NCBI GenBank assembly: GCA_900762125.1
Contig: CAAFFL010000024.1
Span: forward strand, 1 to 19,036
Reading direction: 5' to 3'
DNA from: an uncultured Prevotella sp.
GTDB taxonomy: Bacteria; Bacteroidota; Bacteroidia; Bacteroidales; Bacteroidaceae
Length of the DNA: 19,036 bases
A program made the translations under genes and the position numbers. Under the pieces are notes generated by a model. It ran no database searches, was not told the DNA's origin, and saw nothing but the letters and a program-made list of their open reading frames with translations. The stretch's first letter is position 1. Each line of letters begins with the position of its first letter. Of the stretch, positions 7,672 to 14,870 are shown one piece after another.

Positions 7672-8174
7672 AGCCCTTGTCCGAAGAAGAAATTAATGCC
7701 TCATCGCCTTATAAGGTAACAAAGAATGGAACCGAAAATTCTGTTACTTTCTATACTGATTATGGAGTAAAGTACCTTGTTGGCTTTGATGAGGACGATA
7801 CTTCTTTGACATTTCTCTGCTACCAGTTGGTCATCGTCAATGCTAACAAAAAGAAATCACCAAGGGACAAGAAGCTCAGAGATACCATTATCTCTATTGT
7901 AGAAAACTTTTTCTATGAGAACAACGAGGTGATGTTGTATATCTGTGAGACTGGCGATCGCAAACAAGCTATGCGCAGCAGATTGTTCGAATATTGGTAT
8001 ACACATTATTCCGAGAAGAAGTTTTTTACTTATCTTTCCTCGCCTTTGATTGATGAGGAAGTTGTCGTGAATTATGCAGCAATCATCCTTCGTAACGACC
8101 ATCCGCACTATTCTTATGTAATCAAAGAATTTGCAGATACTATTAGACTCTTGAGCGACAAGCCCAAAAATTGA
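7665..8174 (+). CDS. DUF6169-like protein of unknown function
   Basis: A soluble protein of 169 residues. The pattern SPYKVTKNGTENSVTFYTDYGVKYLVGF at the N-terminus, a short beta-rich opening, followed by LRDTIISIVENFFYENNEVMLYICETGDRKQAMRSRLFEYWY resembles the Bacteroidetes family DUF6169; this is recalled, not searched. The segment CETGDRKQAMRSRLFEYWY is the most conserved-looking part. It overlaps the 58-residue gene by seven bases and ends six bases before the glycosyltransferase gene, so it is probably transcribed with both. Base use is AT-rich, as in its partner. I cannot assign a function. Its place inside a polysaccharide region may be accidental. Confidence 0.7.
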   Translation: MVKPLSEEEINASSPYKVTKNGTENSVTFYTDYGVKYLVGFDEDDTSLTFLCYQLVIVNANKKKSPRDKKLRDTIISIVENFFYENNEVMLYICETGDRKQAMRSRLFEYWYTHYSEKKFFTYLSSPLIDEEVVVNYAAIILRNDHPHYSYVIKEFADTIRLLSDKPKN

Positions 8175-8180
8175 TAATCG

Positions 8181-9173
8181 ATGAAGGTATCCATACTTGT
8201 GCCGGTCTACGGCGTAGAGAAAGACATCCGGCGGTGCGTCGAGAGCCTGATGGCGCAGACCTACGAGGACATTGAGTATGTATTCGTGGATGACTGCACG
8301 CCCGACCGGAGCATCGACATATTAAAAGAGGTGGTGGCAGAGCATCCCGAGCGGAAGGAGCAGGTGCGCATCATCCATCACGAAAAGAATGGCGGCTCGT
8401 CGGCAGCACGCTGCACCGCCCTCGACGCTGCTACGGGCGATTTCATTGTCTGGATAGATGCTGACGACTGGGTAGACCTCCGCATGGTGGAGCTCTTGGT
8501 GAAAAAGCAGGAGGAAACAGATGCCGACATCGTGTTCTCGTCATTCATCAACCACAAGGCCAACCATGATGAAAAGGTGGACAAACGCTTTGAAGGCACG
8601 GCACGGGAACTGTCCGCTGCCATTGTCCGACTCGACTTTCTGTGGAATATGTGGGGCTCACTGCAGCGGCTCTCGCTCTACCGAGACCACGGCATCCATC
8701 CCGAGACTGGTGCGAACATGGGTGAGGACTATCAGGTGATGCCGCAGATCACCTACTATGCCCAGAAGGTGGCCTTTGTTCCAGAATATCTTACTTATTA
8801 CAACCAAGCCAACGAAGGCAGTTTCGGCCGCAAGGGCTTCCGTGAGCATGTTTATTTGCAGAGCCGTCGGTCGAACCAAATCGTCTACGACTTCTGCAAG
8901 GGCAAGGGTGCCGCCATGGAGCAGGCTGCCGCCATCGGTCAGCTACGCTCCGCTGCCAGCAGTCTGCTGACGATGGCTCGTGGGCAAGCACCTCGGAAGT
9001 ATTACGAACAAAACCACGACATCGTCCGCCATAGCGACCGCCGCTTATGGCGCTATGTAGGTCTTGCCAACCGCATCGCGATGCATCTGGGCAACTATTG
9101 GCTCGTCTCCGCCTTTTCGCTGCTCCAGCCGGTGAAACGCCTACTTTTTCCGGCTCATCCCTACAGGAAGTAA
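8181..9173 (+). CDS. Family 2 glycosyltransferase (GT-A fold)
   Basis: The family transfers a sugar from a nucleotide donor to a lipid-linked glycan at the cytoplasmic face of the membrane. The 330-residue product starts MKVSILVPVYGVEKDIRRCV, the classic GT2 opening, with SLMAQTYEDIEYVFVDD (about 22-38), GGSSAAR (71-77) and the metal-binding DADD (93-96). After it, NMGEDYQ resembles the catalytic ED motif. The C-terminal third is basic and likely peripheral to the membrane. Donor and acceptor cannot be predicted. It begins six bases after the DUF6169-like gene, and its 3' end overlaps the second DUF6080-like gene by 13 bp tail to tail. GC-rich codon use matches the other polysaccharide genes rather than its operon partners. 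Confidence 0.9.
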   Translation: MKVSILVPVYGVEKDIRRCVESLMAQTYEDIEYVFVDDCTPDRSIDILKEVVAEHPERKEQVRIIHHEKNGGSSAARCTALDAATGDFIVWIDADDWVDLRMVELLVKKQEETDADIVFSSFINHKANHDEKVDKRFEGTARELSAAIVRLDFLWNMWGSLQRLSLYRDHGIHPETGANMGEDYQVMPQITYYAQKVAFVPEYLTYYNQANEGSFGRKGFREHVYLQSRRSNQIVYDFCKGKGAAMEQAAAIGQLRSAASSLLTMARGQAPRKYYEQNHDIVRHSDRRLWRYVGLANRIAMHLGNYWLVSAFSLLQPVKRLLFPAHPYRK

Positions 9174-10417
9174 GGCACCAGCAACCAAAGGTTGCTCGTC
9201 AAGAGGTAGACTGTGAGTGCACCGACGGCAGGCACAAGCCATCGCTTCCCTACCAAGCAGGCGTAAGCCACAGGGACGGCGATGGCCCAGTGAGCAACGA
9301 AGATATACGGTTCCTCCAGTCCGAAGCCGAAGCCGAGATGCAGCACGACATTGAACGCCAAGGTGGCCAGCATCAGCCAGAGGTAACGCTCACGGCGTCC
9401 TGTCCAAAGGCCAGCCGCGAAAAGCACGAACATCACCGCCTCTATTATATAAGGTACAGGCGACTGATAGCGAACGACCATCGGGCGCTTGTGCTGGTTC
9501 CAGTCCTTCAGCAGATAGCGCTGGTGCAGTTGCACCGTCTCGCCACAGATGTTCTCCACCACGGCATCCACACGGTTGACATCCATCTTGATCCAGCTCT
9601 CCACAATCTTCTTGTTGTCGTGGCCATCCTTTAGTTCTTCCTTCTGCTCCTTCGAGACATAGAAGAGGGTATAGTCGCTATATTCATACCACGTCGCCGC
9701 GACGAGCACCAGCAGTGGCGCGACGAAGGCGATGGCAATGTGCCGCACAGAAAAGAGGCGTCGCGTGCCCAAGGCATACCATGATGCCAGCGCCACGAGG
9801 CAGCCGTTGGTGAGCGTCACGCCCGCGGCAAGCATGAACAGCACACCCCAGAAGATGCTGGCCTTCACCCCTGGCCGCCACTCCAGCGTCGCGGCATAGT
9901 AGGCCATGAAGAGCAGGAACATCGACGTGCAGAAGTGGTCCGCCACCATGATGGTGAGCATGACATGGCCGAAGCTGAAGAGCAGCACTGTGAGCAGCAG
10001 GCTGACGGTACGCGTGGCCCGCATCTGCTCATGCAGGATGCGGTAGAGGAAGAGGCCGGCATAGCTGGCGCACACCGTGTTCCACACAGCGAAGATGAAC
10101 TGGCAGAAGTTCAGGTGGAACGTCTGCATCAGCGCATGGTTGAGCAGGTAGGCGGGATAGAGCAGATAGGGCAGCAGCACGTGGCGGTAGGGGCTGTAGA
10201 CATTCTGCGGCCGCGACAGCACAACGTAGGTATACTGGTCATAGCCCGAGATGTTGTGCGGTCCCGAGAAGCGCGACCAGAACCCACCCTTCACGCAGTG
10301 GGCAAACAGGTCGAAGCTATAATAGATATTCAGCGCGCAGAGACCGGCCGCAAAGAGCACGAGGGCCAGGAACAACCATCGCTCCTCACGCCGGATGGCG
10401 AAAATCTTTTTCATCAT
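9161..10417 (-). CDS. Multipass membrane protein, DUF6080-like (paralogue 2)
   Basis: A hydrophobic protein of 418 residues with about ten membrane segments, starting MMKKIFAIRREERWLF. It shares several blocks with the product of 4480-5937: R-x-EERW at the start, LFLYRIL, a VADHF/LPDHF motif, ENICGETVQLHQRYL, TGRRERYLWL and HLGFGFGLEEPYIFVAHW. The central hydrophilic loop is much shorter than in paralogue 1. An open frame continues upstream to 10846 but overlaps the cytidylyltransferase gene and crosses the promoter, so 10417 (or 10414) is the start. Membership in DUF6080 is from memory. The shared HW-ending motif near the C-terminus may mark an active or binding site. Two such proteins near a flippase suggest roles in glycan assembly, unproven. 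Confidence 0.75.
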   Translation of the reverse strand: MMKKIFAIRREERWLFLALVLFAAGLCALNIYYSFDLFAHCVKGGFWSRFSGPHNISGYDQYTYVVLSRPQNVYSPYRHVLLPYLLYPAYLLNHALMQTFHLNFCQFIFAVWNTVCASYAGLFLYRILHEQMRATRTVSLLLTVLLFSFGHVMLTIMVADHFCTSMFLLFMAYYAATLEWRPGVKASIFWGVLFMLAAGVTLTNGCLVALASWYALGTRRLFSVRHIAIAFVAPLLVLVAATWYEYSDYTLFYVSKEQKEELKDGHDNKKIVESWIKMDVNRVDAVVENICGETVQLHQRYLLKDWNQHKRPMVVRYQSPVPYIIEAVMFVLFAAGLWTGRRERYLWLMLATLAFNVVLHLGFGFGLEEPYIFVAHWAIAVPVAYACLVGKRWLVPAVGALTVYLLTSNLWLLVPYFL

Positions 10418-10423
10418 AGGCTG

Positions 10424-10431
10424 CAAAATTA
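10424..10431 (-). promoter_or_regulatory. Bacteroidetes -7 box for DUF6080-like paralogue 2
   Basis: On the minus strand TAATTTTG matches TAnnTTTG and ends six bases before the ATG at 10417. The transcript would start at or next to the start codon, so it may be leaderless. Confidence 0.6.
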
Positions 10432-10495
10432 CCGCAATTTTTCGAACTACCTTAAAAAACAACTGCTTTTTTACACATATTCGAAAATAAAGCCT

Positions 10496-10503
10496 TACTT
10501 TTG
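10496..10503 (+). promoter_or_regulatory. Bacteroidetes -7 box for the TarI-like/SDR/LicD operon
   Basis: TACTTTTG matches TAnnTTTG, 22 bases before the ATG at 10526. This excludes the long upstream extension of the open frame. It faces away from the box at 10424-10431. Confidence 0.65.
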
Positions 10504-10525
10504 CAAGAAAGACAAGAAACCATTT

Positions 10526-11245
10526 ATGAACATCGCATTGCTTACAGCCGGTGGAATCGGCAACCGAATGGGGCAGGATATTCCAAAACAGTTTATGACG
10601 ATCGACAACAAGCCAGTTATCATCTACACCATGCAAGCCTTCCAGTATCATCCGGAGATAGATGCTATAGCTGTGGTATGTCTTCCTGGGTGGGGAGTTA
10701 TTCTGCAGGCTTATGCTAATCAATATAATATCACAAAGTTGAAATGGATATTTGATGGTGGTAATACAAATCAAGAGTCGATATATAATGGTATAGCAGG
10801 ATTGAAAGAAGCAGGTTGCGCGAATAGTGATATCATTCTCGTCCAAGATGGTGTACGACCACTAGTTGATGCAAGAATCATCTCTGACAACATTTCTACT
10901 TGCCAACAATTTGGTTATGCTGTGACAGGACTCATCTGCAAAGAAGCCATTATGGAACTAAATGGTGATAGAGTCAAAGGGTTGGCTATCCCACGGGAGC
11001 ATCTTGTCCGCACCCAAACTCCACATACTTACCCGCTTGGCACCCTACTTAAGGCTCATAAGGAAGCAAAGATCAAGGGCATTACCAACACTGTTGCCTC
11101 TTGTACACTTATGTCATTAGTTGGCATTGATGACCAACATCTGGTTGAAGGATCAGAGAAAAATGGGCTCAAGTTAACTCGCCCTCAGGATGTAGAAATC
11201 TTCAAGGCAATGATCCATTCCCAACCCGAAGCCTGGATGAAATAG
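10526..11245 (+). CDS. IspD/TarI-family cytidylyltransferase
   Basis: The family makes CDP-linked alcohols: IspD acts in isoprenoid synthesis, TarI makes CDP-ribitol. The 239-residue product has LLTAGGIGNRMGQDIPKQF (5-23), the CTP-binding GG-x-G-x-RM-x(n)-PKQ loop, then VQDGVRPLVD and VRTQTPHTYPLGTL, the usual substrate-side motifs. Its place as first gene of an operon with an SDR enzyme and a LicD protein points to a TarI-like role rather than isoprenoids. The gene is distinctly more AT-rich than its downstream partners. Nine bases separate its stop from the next ATG region. The alcohol phosphate used (ribitol, glycerol or other) cannot be told from sequence. Confidence 0.85.
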   Translation: MNIALLTAGGIGNRMGQDIPKQFMTIDNKPVIIYTMQAFQYHPEIDAIAVVCLPGWGVILQAYANQYNITKLKWIFDGGNTNQESIYNGIAGLKEAGCANSDIILVQDGVRPLVDARIISDNISTCQQFGYAVTGLICKEAIMELNGDRVKGLAIPREHLVRTQTPHTYPLGTLLKAHKEAKIKGITNTVASCTLMSLVGIDDQHLVEGSEKNGLKLTRPQDVEIFKAMIHSQPEAWMK

Positions 11246-11253
11246 CAATCGTT

Positions 11254-12300
11254 ATGAATTACTGCAAACAATACAAAGATGATATCAAAAGCGTTTCCTG
11301 TTATACGCTTCAGACTAACAAACTCTTGGGTAAAAGCATCTTTATTACAGGGGCTAATGGATTAATTGGCTCTGCTATTGCAGACGTACTGCTTTATATT
11401 CATCATTCTGCTCATTCCGACATGCACATCATGTTAGCCGGCCGAGACAAAGAGCGCATGCTGCAACGCTTCAACGCTTACACGGAGGGGCGCGACTATA
11501 CCTTCGTGCCCTACGACGCTACAACTTTCGACATTCCTAACATTCCTGCCGATTACATCATCCATGCCGCCAGCAATGCCGACCCAGCGATGATAGCTTC
11601 ACACCCTGTGGAGACCATGCGGGCCAACATCATCGGTCTCGACGCTCTCTTCCGTCATTCGTCGCCCAACAGCCGTGTGCTTTATGTTTCCTCAAGCGAA
11701 GTCTACGGCAGGAAGTCCGGCACGGAGCCCTATCGTGAGGAGGACTATGGCTTTGTCGACTTACTGAATCCTCGGGCGAGCTACCCATCATCCAAACGTG
11801 CCGCGGAGACGTTCTGTGCAGCCTATGGCAAGGAATACAGTCGTGATTTCGTCATCGTTCGGCCCGGACATATCTATGGTCCGACGGCGAAGCGAACAGA
11901 CAGCCGCGCCTCATCGGTGTTTCCGTTCGAGGTTTTAGATGGGAAGGACATCGTCATGAAGAGCGCCGGCACGCAGATGCGGTCCTACTGTTATTGCATG
12001 GATTGCGCATCGGCAATCTTGTCGGTGCTCACCACCGGAGCCTCAGGCAATGCCTACAACATCTCTAACCGCGACTCTGTGGTGAACATCCGCCAGATGG
12101 CTGAGGCCTTTGCCAAGGCTGGGGGGCGGAAGATCGTCTTCGACATCCCGTCGGAAGCAGAGAAGATGAGCTATAACCTCATGGACAACTCCTCGCTCAA
12201 TGCTGAGAAGCTGGAATCACTTGGCTGGCACGCTTGCTTTTCCATGGATGAGGGGGCAAAGCATACACTAGAAATACTCAAAGCAGAATATGGAAAATAA
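11254..12300 (+). CDS. Extended SDR: NAD-dependent epimerase/dehydratase-type protein
   Basis: Extended SDRs carry out redox or epimerisation on nucleotide sugars and related compounds. The 348-residue product has the NAD-binding GANGLIG (33-39), a serine cluster VSSSEVYG (145-152) and the catalytic Tyr177-x-x-x-Lys181 in SYPSSK, followed by VRPGHIYGP. It overlaps the LicD gene by 11 bases and follows the TarI-like gene by eight, so it probably acts on the same intermediate. In Haemophilus Bcs1 a cytidylyltransferase is fused to an SDR reductase to make CDP-ribitol; this pair could do something similar, but the SDR here is of the longer epimerase type. The first ~60 codons are AT-rich and the rest GC-rich. 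Confidence 0.85.
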   Translation: MNYCKQYKDDIKSVSCYTLQTNKLLGKSIFITGANGLIGSAIADVLLYIHHSAHSDMHIMLAGRDKERMLQRFNAYTEGRDYTFVPYDATTFDIPNIPADYIIHAASNADPAMIASHPVETMRANIIGLDALFRHSSPNSRVLYVSSSEVYGRKSGTEPYREEDYGFVDLLNPRASYPSSKRAAETFCAAYGKEYSRDFVIVRPGHIYGPTAKRTDSRASSVFPFEVLDGKDIVMKSAGTQMRSYCYCMDCASAILSVLTTGASGNAYNISNRDSVVNIRQMAEAFAKAGGRKIVFDIPSEAEKMSYNLMDNSSLNAEKLESLGWHACFSMDEGAKHTLEILKAEYGK

Positions 12301-13111
12301 ACCAACGGTCTTCAACACTGGTGAGACGCCCGAAGAGCTGAGGGCAAAGTACAACCCCGAAGGTTCCGTGCTGCGGAAGGCACAGCTCCGCATGCTCGAC
12401 ATGCTGCTCTATATAGATAAGGTGTGCCGCGAGCAAGGCATCTCCTACCGTCTCGATGGCGGCAACATCCTCGGTGCGGTGCGTCATGGCGGCTTCATCC
12501 CTTGGGACGATGATGTGGACATCGTGGTCGACATGAAGAACTACCGCCGACTGTGCAAGTACCTCAAGACACATCCACATCCGCAGTATATCTTCCAAAA
12601 CAACTCCACAGACAAGAACTTCCACTTCTGGAGCTGTCTGCGCGACACGAAGAGTGCCTACAAGACCGACCGCTTAGAGTTTGAGAATATGGATTGCAGA
12701 GGCGTGCAGATCGACATCTTCAGCTATGAGCAGGGACTGAATCCCAAGCTCCACCGCTTTGCCGACAAATTGGCGCTGCACAACATCCTCGATGTAGCTG
12801 GCAAGCACGACAGGCTGGCACAACTCAACTACAACATCCTCACCTACATCATCCACCCCGTGTTTCATGTCCTATCGTGGCTGATGGGCGGCAACCGCAA
12901 CTACATGCACTCCTTTGGCTGTGGGTGGTACGACCTGCAGTTTCCGCCAGAGGTACTGCTTCCCCACCGCCACATTATGTTTGAGGGCCACGAGTTCCCT
13001 GGCCCTGCCGATCCTGAGCAGTTCCTCTCCATCCTCTATCACAACTATATGGACCTTCCACCCGAGGACAAGCGCGCTAACCATGGTGATGCCATCGAGA
13101 TTTGGGACTAA
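12290..13111 (+). CDS. LicD-family phosphotransferase
   Basis: LicD proteins transfer phosphocholine or, in relatives such as fukutin, ribitol phosphate from a CDP donor to a glycan. The 273-residue product carries the signature RLDGGNILGAVRHGGFIPWD (54-73) continuing into DDVD, a nucleotidyltransferase-like metal site. The gene overlaps the SDR gene by 11 bases. With the upstream TarI-like enzyme supplying the CDP compound, this protein is the likely final transferase that decorates the polysaccharide. No choline kinase or choline transporter gene is nearby, which makes phosphocholine less likely. It converges on the fic gene with only six bases between the stops. Confidence 0.9.
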   Translation: MENKPTVFNTGETPEELRAKYNPEGSVLRKAQLRMLDMLLYIDKVCREQGISYRLDGGNILGAVRHGGFIPWDDDVDIVVDMKNYRRLCKYLKTHPHPQYIFQNNSTDKNFHFWSCLRDTKSAYKTDRLEFENMDCRGVQIDIFSYEQGLNPKLHRFADKLALHNILDVAGKHDRLAQLNYNILTYIIHPVFHVLSWLMGGNRNYMHSFGCGWYDLQFPPEVLLPHRHIMFEGHEFPGPADPEQFLSILYHNYMDLPPEDKRANHGDAIEIWD

Positions 13112-13117
13112 TCCCAT

Positions 13118-13996
13118 CTATTCCTCCTGCTCATAATAGTAGGAGTAGTCGATGCCCTTCATGAACATCTCGCGGTCGTGGATCTTCGGCGTCAGTGCAC
13201 CGGCGATGAGGCTGCGGATGGCGAAGGCGTCTGCCACGCTGCGGGTCATGGCACCGAGGTAGTCGTTCTTGTTGATCTGGCTCCAGTCGACGCAGCGTTT
13301 CAGGCTCCGCTTGAGCATCAGGTCGAGCCAGATGCGGGTGGCACGGCCGTTGCCCTCGCGGAAGGGATGGGCGATGTTCATCTCCACATACTTGTCGACA
13401 ATCTCGTCAAGGGTGTTTTCCGGCATCCGCTCGATGTTGGCAAGCGTCTGCGGGAGGTACTGCGCCATGGCAAACTGAAAGCCGCCCTTGGCAATGTTCA
13501 CCTGACGGATCTTCCCCGCAAAATCGTAAAGACCACCGAAGAGGTAGGCATGGATCTGCTGCAGGCCGCTGACGGTGCCCACGGGGATGCTGTCGATGAG
13601 GCTGCTCTCGAAAAGCGTGTATGCCTTGCGCCGACTCTGACCGTCAATGGTGTTGTCGCTATAAGTGAACCAGTCGAGGAACTCCATGACACGGTTGTTC
13701 GGCACCTGCTGCGCCAACTGCTTGATGCCGTCAGCATCGAGGACATCCGTTAGCCGCCGCTTGCCGTCAGGAGCAAGCAATTTCAACTGGTTAGTGAGAC
13801 TAACCACTTTGTTTCCTTCTTTCTTGAGTTTGTTCTTGAGGTACTTCCAATAGTTCCGGTTCTTGGCATAGTCATCTTGCTCATTGAGCACACCGATGAC
13901 GTCAAGAACGGAGAACCACCATTTGCTGTGGTCCTCGTCCCAGATGGCCCGCACCTCGCGGTCCTTATAGAAGCGGATGGATAACTTCGTAGTCAT
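13118..13996 (-). CDS. Fic-domain protein with BRO-like N-terminal domain
   Basis: Fic enzymes transfer AMP (or a related group) to target proteins and often act as toxins or regulators. The 292-residue product has a complete catalytic motif HPFREGNGRATR (210-221) and the flap FAGKIRQVNIAKGGFQFA ahead of it. Residues 1-110 form a separate domain, starting SIRFYKDREVRAIWDED then WWFSVLDVIGVL, which resembles the BRO/antirepressor N-domain of phage and DNA-binding proteins. I find no inhibitory motif of the form S/T-x-x-x-E-G/N in it, and no small partner gene next to it, so its control is unclear. The 3' end (MKGIDYSYYYEQEE) is duplicated at 14028-14073. It converges on licD. Confidence 0.9.
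   Translation of the reverse strand: MTTKLSIRFYKDREVRAIWDEDHSKWWFSVLDVIGVLNEQDDYAKNRNYWKYLKNKLKKEGNKVVSLTNQLKLLAPDGKRRLTDVLDADGIKQLAQQVPNNRVMEFLDWFTYSDNTIDGQSRRKAYTLFESSLIDSIPVGTVSGLQQIHAYLFGGLYDFAGKIRQVNIAKGGFQFAMAQYLPQTLANIERMPENTLDEIVDKYVEMNIAHPFREGNGRATRIWLDLMLKRSLKRCVDWSQINKNDYLGAMTRSVADAFAIRSLIAGALTPKIHDREMFMKGIDYSYYYEQEE
13121..13166 (-). repeat. 46-bp direct repeat, copy 1 (fic 3' end)
   Basis: This stretch encodes the last residues of the Fic protein. It recurs at 14028-14073 in the same orientation with one mismatch. It contains an inverted pair CTCCT/AGGAG around a short loop, so the single strand could form a small hairpin. Confidence 0.9.
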
Positions 13997-14027
13997 AGCT
14001 TATGTTCCGCAAGTTACGCAATATTAT

Positions 14028-14073
14028 TTCCTCCTGCTCATAATAATAGGAGTAGTCGATGCCCTTCATGAAC
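14028..14073 (-). repeat. 46-bp direct repeat, copy 2 (fic-tail copy upstream of fic)
   Basis: It matches 13121-13166 at 45 of 46 positions. It lies 15 bases past the hepT stop and 31 bases before the fic start, so fic is bracketed by copies of its own tail. The match stops abruptly at both ends, and the coding stop of copy 1 is not preserved here. Confidence 0.9.
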
Positions 14074-14088
14074 GCAGGATAAACATGC

Positions 14089-14472
14089 CTAGATAATTTT
14101 TTCAAAGTATCGGATGGCTGTCAACAATGGGTCCAAGTCTTTGTCGATAATCTCAAAGATAACATCAGCATCAACATCGAAATAATGATGAGCAATGATG
14201 TCGCGAACACCCATGATCTCTTTCCATTTGATGGATGGATAAGTCGATAGTAGCTCTTTATTGGTGTTCTTGTCGAGGCTTTTTATGCTCTCCCCTATGG
14301 CAATAAGAAGCATGCACGCTGCATCTAACTTCTCCATGCCAGAAGGAGACATAGCAAAGTCATCACCAGAGTGAATGGTAGCATTCCGCTCCTTAAGGGT
14401 TGTGATGGCGTCATCAATCCTAAGGAGTATATGTCGGACTAATTCTTTATCAATTGAAGACGTAGATTCCAT
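14089..14472 (-). CDS. hepT: HepT-type toxin (DUF86 family)
   Basis: HepT is a HEPN-domain RNase toxin that is silenced when its partner MntA adds AMP units to a tyrosine in the active-site motif. The 127-residue product contains R-x4-H-x-Y as Arg90-DIIA-His95-H-Tyr97, which is both the RNase site and the modified tyrosine. Its start overlaps the end of the mntA gene by 23 bases, as is typical for the pair. The operon runs leftwards from a promoter box at 14754-14761. Both genes look intact, so the module is probably active. Confidence 0.87.
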   Translation of the reverse strand: MESTSSIDKELVRHILLRIDDAITTLKERNATIHSGDDFAMSPSGMEKLDAACMLLIAIGESIKSLDKNTNKELLSTYPSIKWKEIMGVRDIIAHHYFDVDADVIFEIIDKDLDPLLTAIRYFEKII

Positions 14473-14746
14473 CGCGATTGATTCTTTGTAACAGGAACGG
14501 GTCTATGCGTTTGTGGTTGCGGATGATGTCAACGCGGCAACGCAACAAATCCTCGATGTATTGTTTCAATCCGACTTGGAGTAGCAGGTTGGGCTCCATG
14601 TCTACAAACAGGTCGACATCGCTTGATTCACTCTGCTCGTTACGAGCCACTGAACCAAACAATCGCATAGAATGCACCTTGAATTGCTCTTCAAAGGTAC
14701 TCTTGCGTGACTGTAGCGTTTGGATGCATGTCTTGCTGTCTATCAT
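14450..14746 (-). CDS. mntA: MntA-type nucleotidyltransferase antitoxin
   Basis: A 98-residue minimal nucleotidyltransferase that neutralises HepT by adding AMP to it. The signature GS-x10-D-x-D is present as Gly31-Ser32, ten residues (VARNEQSESS), then Asp43-Val-Asp45, followed by LFVDM. The C-terminal half has CRVDIIRNHKRIDPFLLQRI, usual for the family. The start codon is eight bases from a TAnnTTTG box, so the message has a very short leader. It is the first gene of the pair and is translationally linked to hepT. Confidence 0.87.
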   Translation of the reverse strand: MIDSKTCIQTLQSRKSTFEEQFKVHSMRLFGSVARNEQSESSDVDLFVDMEPNLLLQVGLKQYIEDLLRCRVDIIRNHKRIDPFLLQRINRDGIYVFN

Positions 14747-14753
14747 ACGGAGG

Positions 14754-14761
14754 CAAAGATA
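14754..14761 (-). promoter_or_regulatory. Bacteroidetes -7 box for mntA-hepT
   Basis: On the minus strand TATCTTTG matches TAnnTTTG and ends seven bases before the mntA ATG at 14746. A nearly leaderless transcript is expected. Confidence 0.6.
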
Positions 14762-14820
14762 AGCTATTTTTCTGAATGTTGCAAAAGATAGTCTGCCTTT
14801 TTAAAGAAAAACCTCAGTCA

Positions 14821-14855
14821 TTCGTCCTCCTGCTCATACTATTAGAAATAGGAGG
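14821..14855 (-). repeat. Degenerate third copy of the fic-tail repeat
   Basis: It keeps the 14-mer TCCTCCTGCTCATA (14825-14838), identical to the same part of copies 1 and 2. ATAGGAG follows after a few extra bases. The inverted pair CCTCCT/AGGAGG is intact, so the hairpin is kept although the loop has changed. It starts about 20 bases past the stop of the gene remnant at 14871-15005. Confidence 0.65.
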
Positions 14856-14870
14856 GCGCCTCTGCGCTCC

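Noticed and set aside
9935..10525. N-terminal extension of the TarI-like frame
   Set aside because: It overlaps the membrane protein gene and lies upstream of the promoter box. The protein family starts at MNIALLTAGG.
10418..10846. N-terminal extension of the second DUF6080-like frame
   Set aside because: It runs through the promoters and antisense to the TarI-like gene; the paralogue has no such extension.
13997..14027. Promoter for fic
   Set aside because: TAACTTGC is close to the consensus but lacks the TTTG core, so I do not call it.
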